From assembly GCA_964396535.1 (NCBI GenBank), contig CAYNFT010000085.1, positions 1 to 8,479 on the forward strand: 8,479 nucleotides of DNA, written 5' to 3'. Shown here piece by piece: positions 1-5,540 of this stretch (position 1 is the stretch's first letter; every line of letters begins with the position of its first letter). Both the position numbers and the translations under genes were made by a program. This stretch comes from CAYNFT01 sp964396535. Its GTDB lineage: Bacteria; Chloroflexota; Dehalococcoidia; Dehalococcoidales; UBA2162. Under the pieces are notes generated by a model, which had not been told where the DNA came from, ran no database searches, and was given only the letters and a program-made list of their open reading frames with translations.

Positions 1-14
1 CCCAAGAAGAGGCC

Positions 15-43
15 TTGACATAAACAGAACAAAGGGCTATTAT
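15..43 (+). promoter_or_regulatory. Sigma70-type promoter for the response regulator
   Basis: A perfect -35 box TTGACA (15-20) is followed after 17 bases by TATTAT (38-43), five of six matches to the -10 consensus. Transcription would start near position 50, leaving a leader of about 28 bases before the ATG at 78. An upstream gene could end inside this stretch: one frame stays open from the window edge to a TAG at 56-58. Eighteen codons are too few to say whether it is coding. The boxes are seen; promoter activity is inferred. Confidence 0.6.
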
Positions 44-77
44 TGGAAGCCAAGATAGTTGAGCCGGAGAGGCTTTT

Positions 78-770
78 ATGAAACGGTTCCGAATACTGGC
101 AGTTGACGACGAAGAGCGGATTTTGAATTTCCTCACCTCTAAGCTGAAAGCTTCAGGATATGAGGTTCTGACCGCTAGCAATGGCCTTGAGGGTTTAGAG
201 CAGGCTCAAGCTCAAGAGCCTGACCTGGTTGTGCTTGACCTTCTCATGCCAAAGGTGGACGGTCTGGAGATGCTTAAGGAGCTGCGTAGCTTTTCGGCTG
301 TGCCGGTTATTATTCTCACTGCCAAAGGCACTGATGCCGACAGAATTAAGGGACTCCAACTGGGTGCCGATGACTACCTGCCGAAGCCCTTCAATCCGGA
401 TGAACTGGTCGCCCGCATTGAGGCAATCAAGCGCCGACTTGAGCCCGGCGAAACACGTAAAATCCCGGAGGTTTTTAGTTTGGGGCATATTACCATTGAT
501 TCTAAGAAGCATACCGTGCTTGTCAGTGGTGAGGAAAAATACTTGACCCGAATCGAGTGGCTTCTGCTCAGCCAGCTTATCAACAATGCCAGCCGCCTTA
601 TGCTTTATGAGGAGCTGCTCACCCGTGTCTGGGGTCCAGAATACCGCGATGATGTTCAACTCCTCCGAACGTGTATTAGTCGACTGAGAAGCAAGCTAGA
701 AGACGACCCCACAAATCCAAAGTTGATTCGTACCATTTCCAGGACAGGCTATATTATGGACCAGCCCTAG
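78..770 (+). CDS. OmpR/PhoB-family response regulator
   Basis: This is a two-component transcription regulator of 230 residues, the normal length for the OmpR/PhoB family. The receiver domain spans about residues 4-120. It has the acidic pair D10-D11, the phosphoacceptor D54 in VVLDLLMP, the switch threonine T81 and the conserved lysine K103 in LPKPF. A linker of about 15 residues leads to a winged-helix DNA-binding domain (about 135-228) with the typical RLRSKLEDDP and IRTISRTGY segments. The ATG has a GGAGAGG ribosome site (66-72) five bases upstream. No sensor kinase follows: the next gene is 177 bp downstream and unrelated, so the partner kinase is either upstream of the window or unlinked. 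The signal and target genes cannot be read from the sequence. All key receiver residues are intact, so it should be phosphorylatable. Confidence 0.95.
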   Translation: MKRFRILAVDDEERILNFLTSKLKASGYEVLTASNGLEGLEQAQAQEPDLVVLDLLMPKVDGLEMLKELRSFSAVPVIILTAKGTDADRIKGLQLGADDYLPKPFNPDELVARIEAIKRRLEPGETRKIPEVFSLGHITIDSKKHTVLVSGEEKYLTRIEWLLLSQLINNASRLMLYEELLTRVWGPEYRDDVQLLRTCISRLRSKLEDDPTNPKLIRTISRTGYIMDQP

Positions 771-816
771 GCCTGAATGGCTTTTAGAGTGCACACCTTC
801 AAGACTCTACTGACAT

Positions 817-849
817 TCTAAGCCTTCCTTAGACACCACTCACTATAAT
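817..849 (+). promoter_or_regulatory. Inverted repeat next to a -10-like box
   Basis: TCTAAG (817-822) and CTTAGA (828-833) form a perfect six-base inverted repeat around CCTTC. Ten bases further on lies TATAAT (844-849), a perfect -10 box without a good -35 at the usual distance. An activator- or repressor-bound promoter for the zinc-ribbon operon is possible, but the repeat is short and could be chance. Confidence 0.3.
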
Positions 850-883
850 GTCATAAATCTGTAACTTTTTCTCCTTTCATTTT

Positions 884-913
884 ATGACTTCGTTATTGCT
901 AGCCCCATATTAT
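884..913 (+). promoter_or_regulatory. Possible promoter for the gene run starting at 948
   Basis: ATGACT (884-889, four of six -35 matches) and TATTAT (908-913, five of six -10 matches) are 18 bases apart, which would place the start about 28 bases before the ATG at 948. This competes with the TATAAT at 844-849, and either or both could be used. Confidence 0.35.
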
Positions 914-947
914 TGTTGTTGTAGATACTTTCCAGTAGGCGATATAC

Positions 948-1133
948 ATGGTTAAGTGGAAGTACAGAAGCTGCCCTCGATGTGATGGCGATATATTTAT
1001 CGATAGAGACCTGCATGGCTGGTTTGAACAGTGCCTTCAGTGCGGCTATGTACGCAACTTAGGAAACACGATTAAGTTAGGACAGCAGGAGGCTTTGAGT
1101 AAAAAGGAAAGGAGAGAAGGGTCAAGACTCTAA
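948..1133 (+). CDS. Small zinc-ribbon protein
   Basis: This 61-residue protein has two CxxC knuckles, C9-P-R-C12 and C29-L-Q-C32, separated by about 16 residues. That pattern folds as a zinc ribbon. A basic, glutamate-rich tail (KKERREGSR) follows. Proteins of this kind are often annotated as hypothetical; the ribbon supports zinc binding and possibly nucleic-acid or protein contact, but no specific function. The ATG is preceded only by a weak AGTAGG. The downstream RAM-domain gene starts 20 bp after the stop, so the two are probably cotranscribed. It lies at the head of the gene run that includes the Crp/Fnr regulator and heliorhodopsin. The coding call rests on the paired cysteine motifs and on gene order. 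Confidence 0.75.
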   Translation: MVKWKYRSCPRCDGDIFIDRDLHGWFEQCLQCGYVRNLGNTIKLGQQEALSKKERREGSRL

Positions 1134-1153
1134 GTACAGGGTAGTAGCTGGCA

Positions 1154-1513
1154 ATGAATAATAAGGCCTACATTCTGTTAGACATCGTAGATGGAAAGGC
1201 TGAACAGGTAGCCCAAGCGATACAGGGAATCTCCGGTGTAGTTACGGCAGACGCAGTAGAGGGACCCCCTGACGTCGTTATAGTGATGGAAGCACCAGAC
1301 CGAGAGCAGTTAGCCGACCTGGTTAATCATGTCCTTATCCTAGCAGAACCAATGACTGAACACATCTGCCTGCTACCAGCTAGAGATAAATTTAATACTG
1401 CCAATGAGACAAAGCTCTCTCGACGGAGTAGAACTAATGAGATAACACAAAGTTCAAAGCGACTCCGTCTGGGCAGTAATGTCAGTTGCACATCCATAGA
1501 AAAAGGAGAGTAA
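1154..1513 (+). CDS. Stand-alone Lrp/AsnC-type RAM domain protein
   Basis: Residues 3-76 match the ligand-binding RAM domain of Lrp/AsnC regulators: a beta-alpha-beta-beta-alpha-beta pattern including AYILLDI, a helix, GVVTADAVEGPPDVVIVM, a second helix and a closing strand HICLLP. No helix-turn-helix precedes it, so this is a stand-alone RAM protein, which in other organisms binds amino acids or related ligands and forms oligomers. Unusually, about 43 residues (77-119) follow the domain. They are rich in Ser, Thr, Asn, Lys and Arg and look disordered. The gene's last codons carry the AAAGGAGAG ribosome site of the DJ-1/PfpI gene, whose ATG lies five bases after this stop, suggesting translational coupling. 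Its own start has only a weak AGGGT site. It could modulate a regulator in trans, but the ligand is unknown. Confidence 0.8.
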   Translation: MNNKAYILLDIVDGKAEQVAQAIQGISGVVTADAVEGPPDVVIVMEAPDREQLADLVNHVLILAEPMTEHICLLPARDKFNTANETKLSRRSRTNEITQSSKRLRLGSNVSCTSIEKGE

Positions 1514-1518
1514 AAAGT

Positions 1519-2040
1519 ATGCTCGATGGAAAGCGGGTTGCCATTCTGGTAGAAGAGGACTTTGAGGACTCCGAACTTACCGAGCCACTGAGGGCAATGA
1601 AGAACGCCGGTGCCAAAGTAGTGATAATAGGCAGTGGTTCTAAGGAAACTTATAAAGGCAAAAGGGGTAATGCTACGGCAAGAGTTGATGCTACTGCTGA
1701 TAAGGTCAAGACAGAAGATTTTGATGCCATTATCATACCCGGTGGCTATGCCCCTGATAAGATGCGCTTACACCAAGCCATGGTTGACTTTGTGAGAAAG
1801 GCATATAGCTCAGGTATATTGATAGCAGCCATTTGCCATGGTCCGCAGCTCCTTATCTCCGCTAAAATAGTTAAAGGACGTATAGTTACCTCCTGGCCTT
1901 CAGTGGCCATAGACCTTAGAAACGCAGGTGCGGAATGGGTCGATGCACCTGTAGTTCAGGATGGAAATCTGATAACATCGCGCAAGCCTGCCGACCTGCC
2001 GAAGTTCAACAGAGCAATAATCGAAGCTCTAAAAGACTAA
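1519..2040 (+). CDS. DJ-1/PfpI family protein
   Basis: This 173-residue protein belongs to the class I glutamine amidotransferase-like DJ-1/PfpI superfamily, and its length is typical of the family. It shows the nucleophile elbow AICHGP with C106 followed by H107, the glycine-rich IIIPGGYAPD loop (71-80), and E16 in EDFEDSEL, which matches the glutamate that activates the cysteine in PfpI and DJ-1. Family members have been reported as proteases, glyoxalases or protein/nucleotide deglycases and as oxidative-stress proteins. The deglycase role is disputed, so no substrate is assigned. The start at 1519 is preferred because GGAGAG (1504-1509) sits nine bases upstream. A longer start at 1486 would overlap the RAM gene by 28 bases and bypass that site. 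The Crp/Fnr gene begins 10 bp after the stop. Confidence 0.92.
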   Translation: MLDGKRVAILVEEDFEDSELTEPLRAMKNAGAKVVIIGSGSKETYKGKRGNATARVDATADKVKTEDFDAIIIPGGYAPDKMRLHQAMVDFVRKAYSSGILIAAICHGPQLLISAKIVKGRIVTSWPSVAIDLRNAGAEWVDAPVVQDGNLITSRKPADLPKFNRAIIEALKD

Positions 2041-2050
2041 TCATGAACGG

Positions 2051-2761
2051 TTGAAAGATATGGTAATGGTCACTCTAAAACAATCAGCTAGGAATACGGC
2101 AATTATAGAATGTCTTAAGTTAAGTCCCTACTTTGCTGGATTTGATAACTGTGCTCTGGAGGGAATCAGCCGATTGATGATGGAACGGAAGGTAATGAAA
2201 AAAGAAATAATATGGCTGGAGCAAGAGCCTGCTAAAATGATTTACTTCGTATCATCAGGGCTAATCAAGTTATTCAAAACGTCAACCAGAGGAAAAGAGC
2301 AAATCCTTAGATTAGTCCGTCCTGGTGATTGTTTTGGCCATGCCGGTACATTCAATGGAGGCAGTAATCCTGAAAGCGCCCAAGCCTTGGTTGCTTCTGT
2401 ACTTTACGGACTCACTAACAATGACCTTGAAGCTTTGCTTTGGGAGAATAGGCAACTTGCTATTAACACAATTAAGGCACTGGCGACAGAGATGCATCAC
2501 TATATGTCTTTGGTCGAAGACCTTTCCCTGAGATACGCTAGCAGCCGATTAGCCAGGATGCTGCTTGAGCGCAGCAATAAAGACGCATACGATACCTCGC
2601 TTACTCAGGCAGATATGGCAGCTATGACCGGAACCGTACGAGAAGTAATTTGGAAGTTACTAAGAGCCTTCGAAGAGAAGGGAGTTATAACATACAATCG
2701 CCACAACAATATCATCATCAGGGACAGTGAGGCACTAAGAATAATGGCAAGTTCAGCATAG
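2051..2761 (+). CDS. Crp/Fnr-family transcriptional regulator
   Basis: The protein has an N-terminal cyclic-nucleotide-binding-like beta barrel (about residues 25-140, including YFVSSGLIKLFK and LVRPGDCFG). A dimerisation helix (about 142-170) and a Crp-type winged helix (about 180-225) follow. The DNA-reading part is LTQADMAAMTGTVREVIWKLL, with R197 and E198 at the positions that contact DNA in this family, then EEKGVI. It lacks the N-terminal cysteine cluster of oxygen-sensing FNR. Its cysteines are only C21, C34 and C94, and the cAMP-contact motif of CRP is not obvious, so the effector (redox, heme, gas or a metabolite) is open. The longest frame starts at TTG 2051; ATG codons at 2060 and 2066 are in frame, and none has a strong ribosome site. 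It is the best candidate local regulator of this gene cluster. Confidence 0.9.
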   Translation: MKDMVMVTLKQSARNTAIIECLKLSPYFAGFDNCALEGISRLMMERKVMKKEIIWLEQEPAKMIYFVSSGLIKLFKTSTRGKEQILRLVRPGDCFGHAGTFNGGSNPESAQALVASVLYGLTNNDLEALLWENRQLAINTIKALATEMHHYMSLVEDLSLRYASSRLARMLLERSNKDAYDTSLTQADMAAMTGTVREVIWKLLRAFEEKGVITYNRHNNIIIRDSEALRIMASSA

Positions 2762-2805
2762 GTCAGAGGGGGGCATGATAAATACCAAACGGAGGGATTA
2801 CGCTA

Positions 2806-3579
2806 ATGAAATATGAAGCACGGTTTGTAAGACTACGTATATATAATTTGCTTATGGGATTTCTCCACTTGGCACAGGCTATTATTGTATTAATACTGAG
2901 TAATAATTTTACGCTACCAATTACAACATCGTTTCTAAGTTTCTTGCCTGAGACGGGCAAACTCTGGCCAGTTACTGATACAGCTATTAACCTGCCTTTG
3001 GGGCTGATGGTAGCCCTCTTTCTGCTCATATCAGCTGTTGCCCATTTCACCATCGTCTCACCTGGTGTATTCGGATGGTACGTGAATAACCTGAATAAAG
3101 GCATTAACTATGCTCGATGGTACGAGTATGCGTTCAGTGCATCTCTAATGATTGTACTTATCGGCATGCTGTGTGGTATCTATGACCTTGCTGCCCTGCT
3201 TATGGCATTTACGCTTACCACAGTCATGAACCTCTGCGGGCTGATGATGGAAGTACATAATCAGGACACTCTGCAAATAAACTGGACAGCATACATTATT
3301 GGATGTATAGCCGGTATAGTGCCGTGGGTTGCCATAGCTGTCTATTTCTTTGGCTCGCTCGCAACCGCTGAGGGCTCTGTTCCCACGTTTGTCTACTTTA
3401 TTTTACCGACACTCTTCGTTTTCTTCTTCAGCTTCGCACTAAATATGGTGCTGCAATACAGGAAAATCGGACCATGGCGGGATTATCTCTTTGGCGAGAG
3501 GATGTATGTGCTGTTGAGCTTGGTTGCCAAGTCAGCACTGGCCTGGCAGGTTTTCGCTGGTACATTGCGACCAGTGTAG
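2806..3579 (+). CDS. Heliorhodopsin (retinal-binding membrane photoreceptor)
   Basis: This 257-residue protein has seven hydrophobic segments (about 11-33, 62-86, 104-124, 126-148, 160-183, 193-216, 231-253). It matches heliorhodopsins, retinal proteins inserted with the N-terminus inside, opposite to type-1 rhodopsins. TM7 reads ERMYVLLSLVAKSALAWQVF, with K242 as the expected Schiff-base lysine and S238 one turn before it. TM3 has RWYEYAFSASLM, with E107 as the counterion. S76 and H80 in TM2 and H21 in TM1 match polar residues near retinal in the prototype 48C12, as I recall it. Known members are not ion pumps and have slow photocycles, suggesting sensing or control of a partner protein. GGAGGG (2791-2796) lies nine bases before the ATG, 44 bp after the Crp/Fnr stop. 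No retinal synthesis gene is in the window. The family call is strong; the function is unknown. Confidence 0.9.
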   Translation: MKYEARFVRLRIYNLLMGFLHLAQAIIVLILSNNFTLPITTSFLSFLPETGKLWPVTDTAINLPLGLMVALFLLISAVAHFTIVSPGVFGWYVNNLNKGINYARWYEYAFSASLMIVLIGMLCGIYDLAALLMAFTLTTVMNLCGLMMEVHNQDTLQINWTAYIIGCIAGIVPWVAIAVYFFGSLATAEGSVPTFVYFILPTLFVFFFSFALNMVLQYRKIGPWRDYLFGERMYVLLSLVAKSALAWQVFAGTLRPV

Positions 3580-3626
3580 TAGAGAAGCCATTTCATGGTA
3601 GTTAAGGTCATTACCAACTGTACCTC

Positions 3627-3635
3627 TGATATAAC
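3627..3635 (+). promoter_or_regulatory. Possible extended -10 promoter for the ferritin gene
   Basis: TGATATAAC (3627-3635) matches the extended -10 consensus TGnTATAAT at all but the last base. No good -35 is present, which extended -10 promoters tolerate. Together with the 145-bp gap after the heliorhodopsin, it suggests that the ferritin gene can be transcribed separately. Confidence 0.35.
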
Positions 3636-3658
3636 TGCTCATTCATTAAGGAGGTGGT

Positions 3659-3712
3659 GTGCTTGTAATAATTAATGAAAAAGGCGAATTGAAGGTAAAA
3701 AGTAGTAAGTAA
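3659..3712 (+). CDS. Possible 17-codon leader reading frame before ferritin
   Basis: A strong Shine-Dalgarno sequence, AAGGAGGTG (3648-3656), precedes a GTG at 3659 that opens a frame of 17 codons (VLVIINEKGELKVKSSK) and a TAA at 3710-3712. The ferritin ribosome site AAAGGAGGAAA begins within its stop codon, so the two would be coupled. No known leader peptide is recognised, and there is no run of one amino acid as in attenuators. A Shine-Dalgarno this good with no longer gene behind it needs explaining. It may be a leader peptide, a vestige of a lost gene, or chance. Confidence 0.3.
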   Translation: MLVIINEKGELKVKSSK

Positions 3713-3724
3713 AGGAGGAAAACA

Positions 3725-4276
3725 ATGGCTAAGGTAGCACGAGAAATGGTAGAACAGGCCGGAGTTAATGTTGGCGAACTTTTGGAGTTACTCGTGAATA
3801 ATGCAGCTGCTGAGCTAACAACTTATTACTACTACACGATTCTTCGAGTGAATCTTATCGGGCTTGACGGTGAGACCATAAAGGAGATTGCTGAAACTGC
3901 ACGGATAGAGGATCGCAACCACTTTGAAGCTCTGCTTCCTCGCATCTATGAACTTGGTGGCAAGTTGCCCGAGAGCATGGTTGATTTCCACAACTGCTCA
4001 GCCTGTCCACCAGCCAGCTTGCCCAAGGACCCTGCAGATACTAAAGCAATGCTCACGATACTTGTGGAAGCGGAAAGATGTGCAGTCAGGGGATACACGA
4101 ACGTCTGCAACATCACTGCTGGCAAAGACCACCGCACCTACGATTTAGCCCAGGCTATTCTTAACGAAGAAGTGGAGCATGAATCATGGTTTTCCGAATT
4201 CCTTGGTGAGGGTCCGTCCGGCCACTTCCTGCGCCGTGGAGACACTTCTCCCTTTGTGTCTAAGTTTCTAAAATGA
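3725..4276 (+). CDS. Ferritin-like/Dps-like (DPSL-type) diiron protein
   Basis: This 183-residue protein has the four-helix ferritin-like pattern. The candidate metal ligands are E30 in helix A (AAELTTYYYY), D63-R-N-H66 in helix B where bacterioferritins have ExxH, E115 or E117 in helix C, and E149-V-E-H152 in helix D. Such proteins store iron and consume hydrogen peroxide or oxygen in the cytoplasm. Four cysteines, C91-S-A-C94, C119 and C128, resemble the paired cysteines near the diiron site in DPSL proteins (thioferritins), which are typical of anaerobes and archaea. That subfamily is therefore favoured over true Dps or bacterioferritin. The start has an excellent AAAGGAGGAAA site (3711-3721). 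It follows the heliorhodopsin by 145 bp with a possible own promoter, and a hairpin closes the unit. The fold is secure; the subfamily is likely. Confidence 0.87.
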   Translation: MAKVAREMVEQAGVNVGELLELLVNNAAAELTTYYYYTILRVNLIGLDGETIKEIAETARIEDRNHFEALLPRIYELGGKLPESMVDFHNCSACPPASLPKDPADTKAMLTILVEAERCAVRGYTNVCNITAGKDHRTYDLAQAILNEEVEHESWFSEFLGEGPSGHFLRRGDTSPFVSKFLK

Positions 4277-4292
4277 TAACCCTGGTGTATGA

Positions 4293-4329
4293 TATAGGAA
4301 AGCCCGGACTCATACCGGGCTTTCCTATA
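4293..4329 (+). terminator. Strong hairpin after the ferritin gene
   Basis: Arms at 4293-4307 and 4315-4329 pair perfectly over 15 bp around the 7-base loop ACTCATA. An outer six-pair stem (4284-4289 with 4336-4341, one G-U pair) can extend it. No T-run follows on either strand, so it is not a textbook intrinsic terminator. It may end transcription weakly or protect the 3' end of the mRNA. Confidence 0.6.
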
Positions 4330-4367
4330 AAATTCTATACCACCCCTTTAATTGGATAGAAAGAGTT

Positions 4368-5177
4368 ATGTATTTCTTTCAAGAACTTCATCCGGTGATA
4401 CAGGCGCTTCTGGCAACCTGTTTTACCTGGGCAGTGACTGCTCTGGGAGCAGCTACCGTTTTTATGGCTAAGAACATAAGCCGCAGGGTGCTTGACACCA
4501 TGCTTGGCTTCGCTGGCGGAGTCATGATTGCAGCCAGCTACTGGTCGCTGCTGGCTCCAGCAATCGAGATGTCGGAGGGCAAAGACATCCCGGCATGGGT
4601 TCCGGCTGTGGTGGGCTTTTTGCTTGGCGCAATATTCTTGCGTGGCATAGATAAGGTGTTACCTCATCTACATCTGGGTTTCCCTATTGCGGAAGCTGAG
4701 GGGATTAAGACAAGCTGGCAACGGAGTACCCTGCTCGTAATTGCCATAACTCTTCATAATATTCCTGAGGGGCTTGCCGTCGGAGTAGCCTTCGGTGCTC
4801 TTGCTGCCGGTCTACCTTCAGCTTCTTTCGGAGCCGCTGTTGCTCTGGCTATAGGCATAGGCATTCAGAACTTTCCGGAGGGCATGGCGGTTTCTATTCC
4901 TCTGCGCCGGGAAGGCATGTCTCGTCGGAAGAGCTTCTGGTACGGGCAATTGTCGGCAATTGTTGAGCCTGTTGCTGGTGTCATTGGTGCTGTTGCTGTT
5001 ATTATTGCTCAGCCTATCCTGCCTTACGCTCTGGCTTTTGCTGCCGGTGCTATGATATTCGTTGTTATCGAGGAAGTAGTCCCGGAATCTCAACGCGGTG
5101 GTAACACGGATTTAGCTACAATGGGTGGCATTGTCGGTTTTGCCGTGATGATGCTGCTTGATGTCGCCTTTGGATAG
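4368..5177 (+). CDS. ZIP-family divalent metal transporter (GufA-like)
   Basis: This 269-residue protein has about eight membrane segments and both signature metal-site motifs of ZIP carriers: H130-N-I-P-E134-G in TM4 and Q167-N-F-P-E171-G in TM5. A short histidine-containing stretch, PHLHLG (99-104), lies before TM4, where family members often have a cytoplasmic metal-binding loop. ZIP proteins move zinc, iron or manganese into the cytoplasm. The second motif begins with Gln rather than His, as in GufA-like bacterial members, so the metal cannot be assigned. The ATG lies 91 bp after the ferritin stop, beyond the hairpin, with only a weak AAAGAG ribosome site. The neighbouring ferritin makes iron or manganese reasonable candidates, but this is inference. 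The cytochrome b5 gene starts 12 bp downstream and is probably cotranscribed. Confidence 0.9.
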   Translation: MYFFQELHPVIQALLATCFTWAVTALGAATVFMAKNISRRVLDTMLGFAGGVMIAASYWSLLAPAIEMSEGKDIPAWVPAVVGFLLGAIFLRGIDKVLPHLHLGFPIAEAEGIKTSWQRSTLLVIAITLHNIPEGLAVGVAFGALAAGLPSASFGAAVALAIGIGIQNFPEGMAVSIPLRREGMSRRKSFWYGQLSAIVEPVAGVIGAVAVIIAQPILPYALAFAAGAMIFVVIEEVVPESQRGGNTDLATMGGIVGFAVMMLLDVAFG

Positions 5178-5189
5178 CAGGTTATTATT

Positions 5190-5435
5190 GTGGCACGAGG
5201 GAGAGTGTTCACTAGAGAAGAACTAAAGAAGTATGACGGAAGCAATGGTATTGCCTATGTTGCTTACAGGGACAAAGTATATGACGTCTCCAATAGCTAT
5301 CACTGGAGGACAGGTGTTCACCACGCCAGGCATCATGCTGGCTATGACCTTACTGACGCTCTAAAACAAGCCCCGCATAGTTTTGACCTGCTTCATAAGT
5401 TTCCAGTAATCGGCGAACTTGTCGAATCAGACTGA
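5190..5435 (+). CDS. Small cytochrome b5-domain heme protein
   Basis: This 81-residue protein consists of one cytochrome b5-like heme/steroid-binding domain. It shows FTREELKKYDG, then AYVAYRDKVYDVSNS (22-36), then a histidine-rich loop with H44, H45, H48 and H49, and DLTDAL and APH63. H49 in HHAGYDL aligns with the first axial heme ligand (HPGG in eukaryotic b5), and H63 is the likely second ligand. There is no signal peptide or membrane helix, so it is probably cytoplasmic. It starts with GTG, with AGCAGG (5176-5181) eight bases upstream overlapping the stop of the ZIP gene. Small stand-alone proteins of this kind occur in clostridia and other anaerobes, and their electron partners are mostly unknown. 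The extra histidines could also bind metal. Gene order suggests a link to metal or redox handling. Confidence 0.85.
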   Translation: MARGRVFTREELKKYDGSNGIAYVAYRDKVYDVSNSYHWRTGVHHARHHAGYDLTDALKQAPHSFDLLHKFPVIGELVESD

Positions 5436-5540
5436 ATTCAGAACTAGCCCTAGATTCACTTTTTCAGCGCAATTATTTAATTATGCACGGTTCCCCCACC
5501 CACCTTCAAAGGTCGCAACCGATGGGCTACTCTTGCCAGG

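Noticed and set aside
195..659. Minus-strand open frame of 154 codons inside the response regulator
   Set aside because: It lies wholly opposite a clear response-regulator gene, has no recognisable domain, and is an antisense shadow.
785..809. TAGAGT/ACTCTA inverted repeat after the response regulator
   Set aside because: Six base pairs with a 13-base loop and no T-run; too weak to call a terminator.
1486..1518. Longer start for the DJ-1/PfpI gene
   Set aside because: It overlaps the RAM-domain gene and adds MHIHRKRRVKS, which is not part of the family; the ATG at 1519 has a good ribosome site.
2763..3104. Minus-strand open frame opposite the heliorhodopsin
   Set aside because: No domain, no ribosome context, and fully antisense to a well-supported membrane protein.
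3662..3680. AT-rich stretch resembling a Fur or PerR box before ferritin
   Set aside because: The symmetry is poor and AT-rich matches are common by chance; it lies inside the short leader frame.
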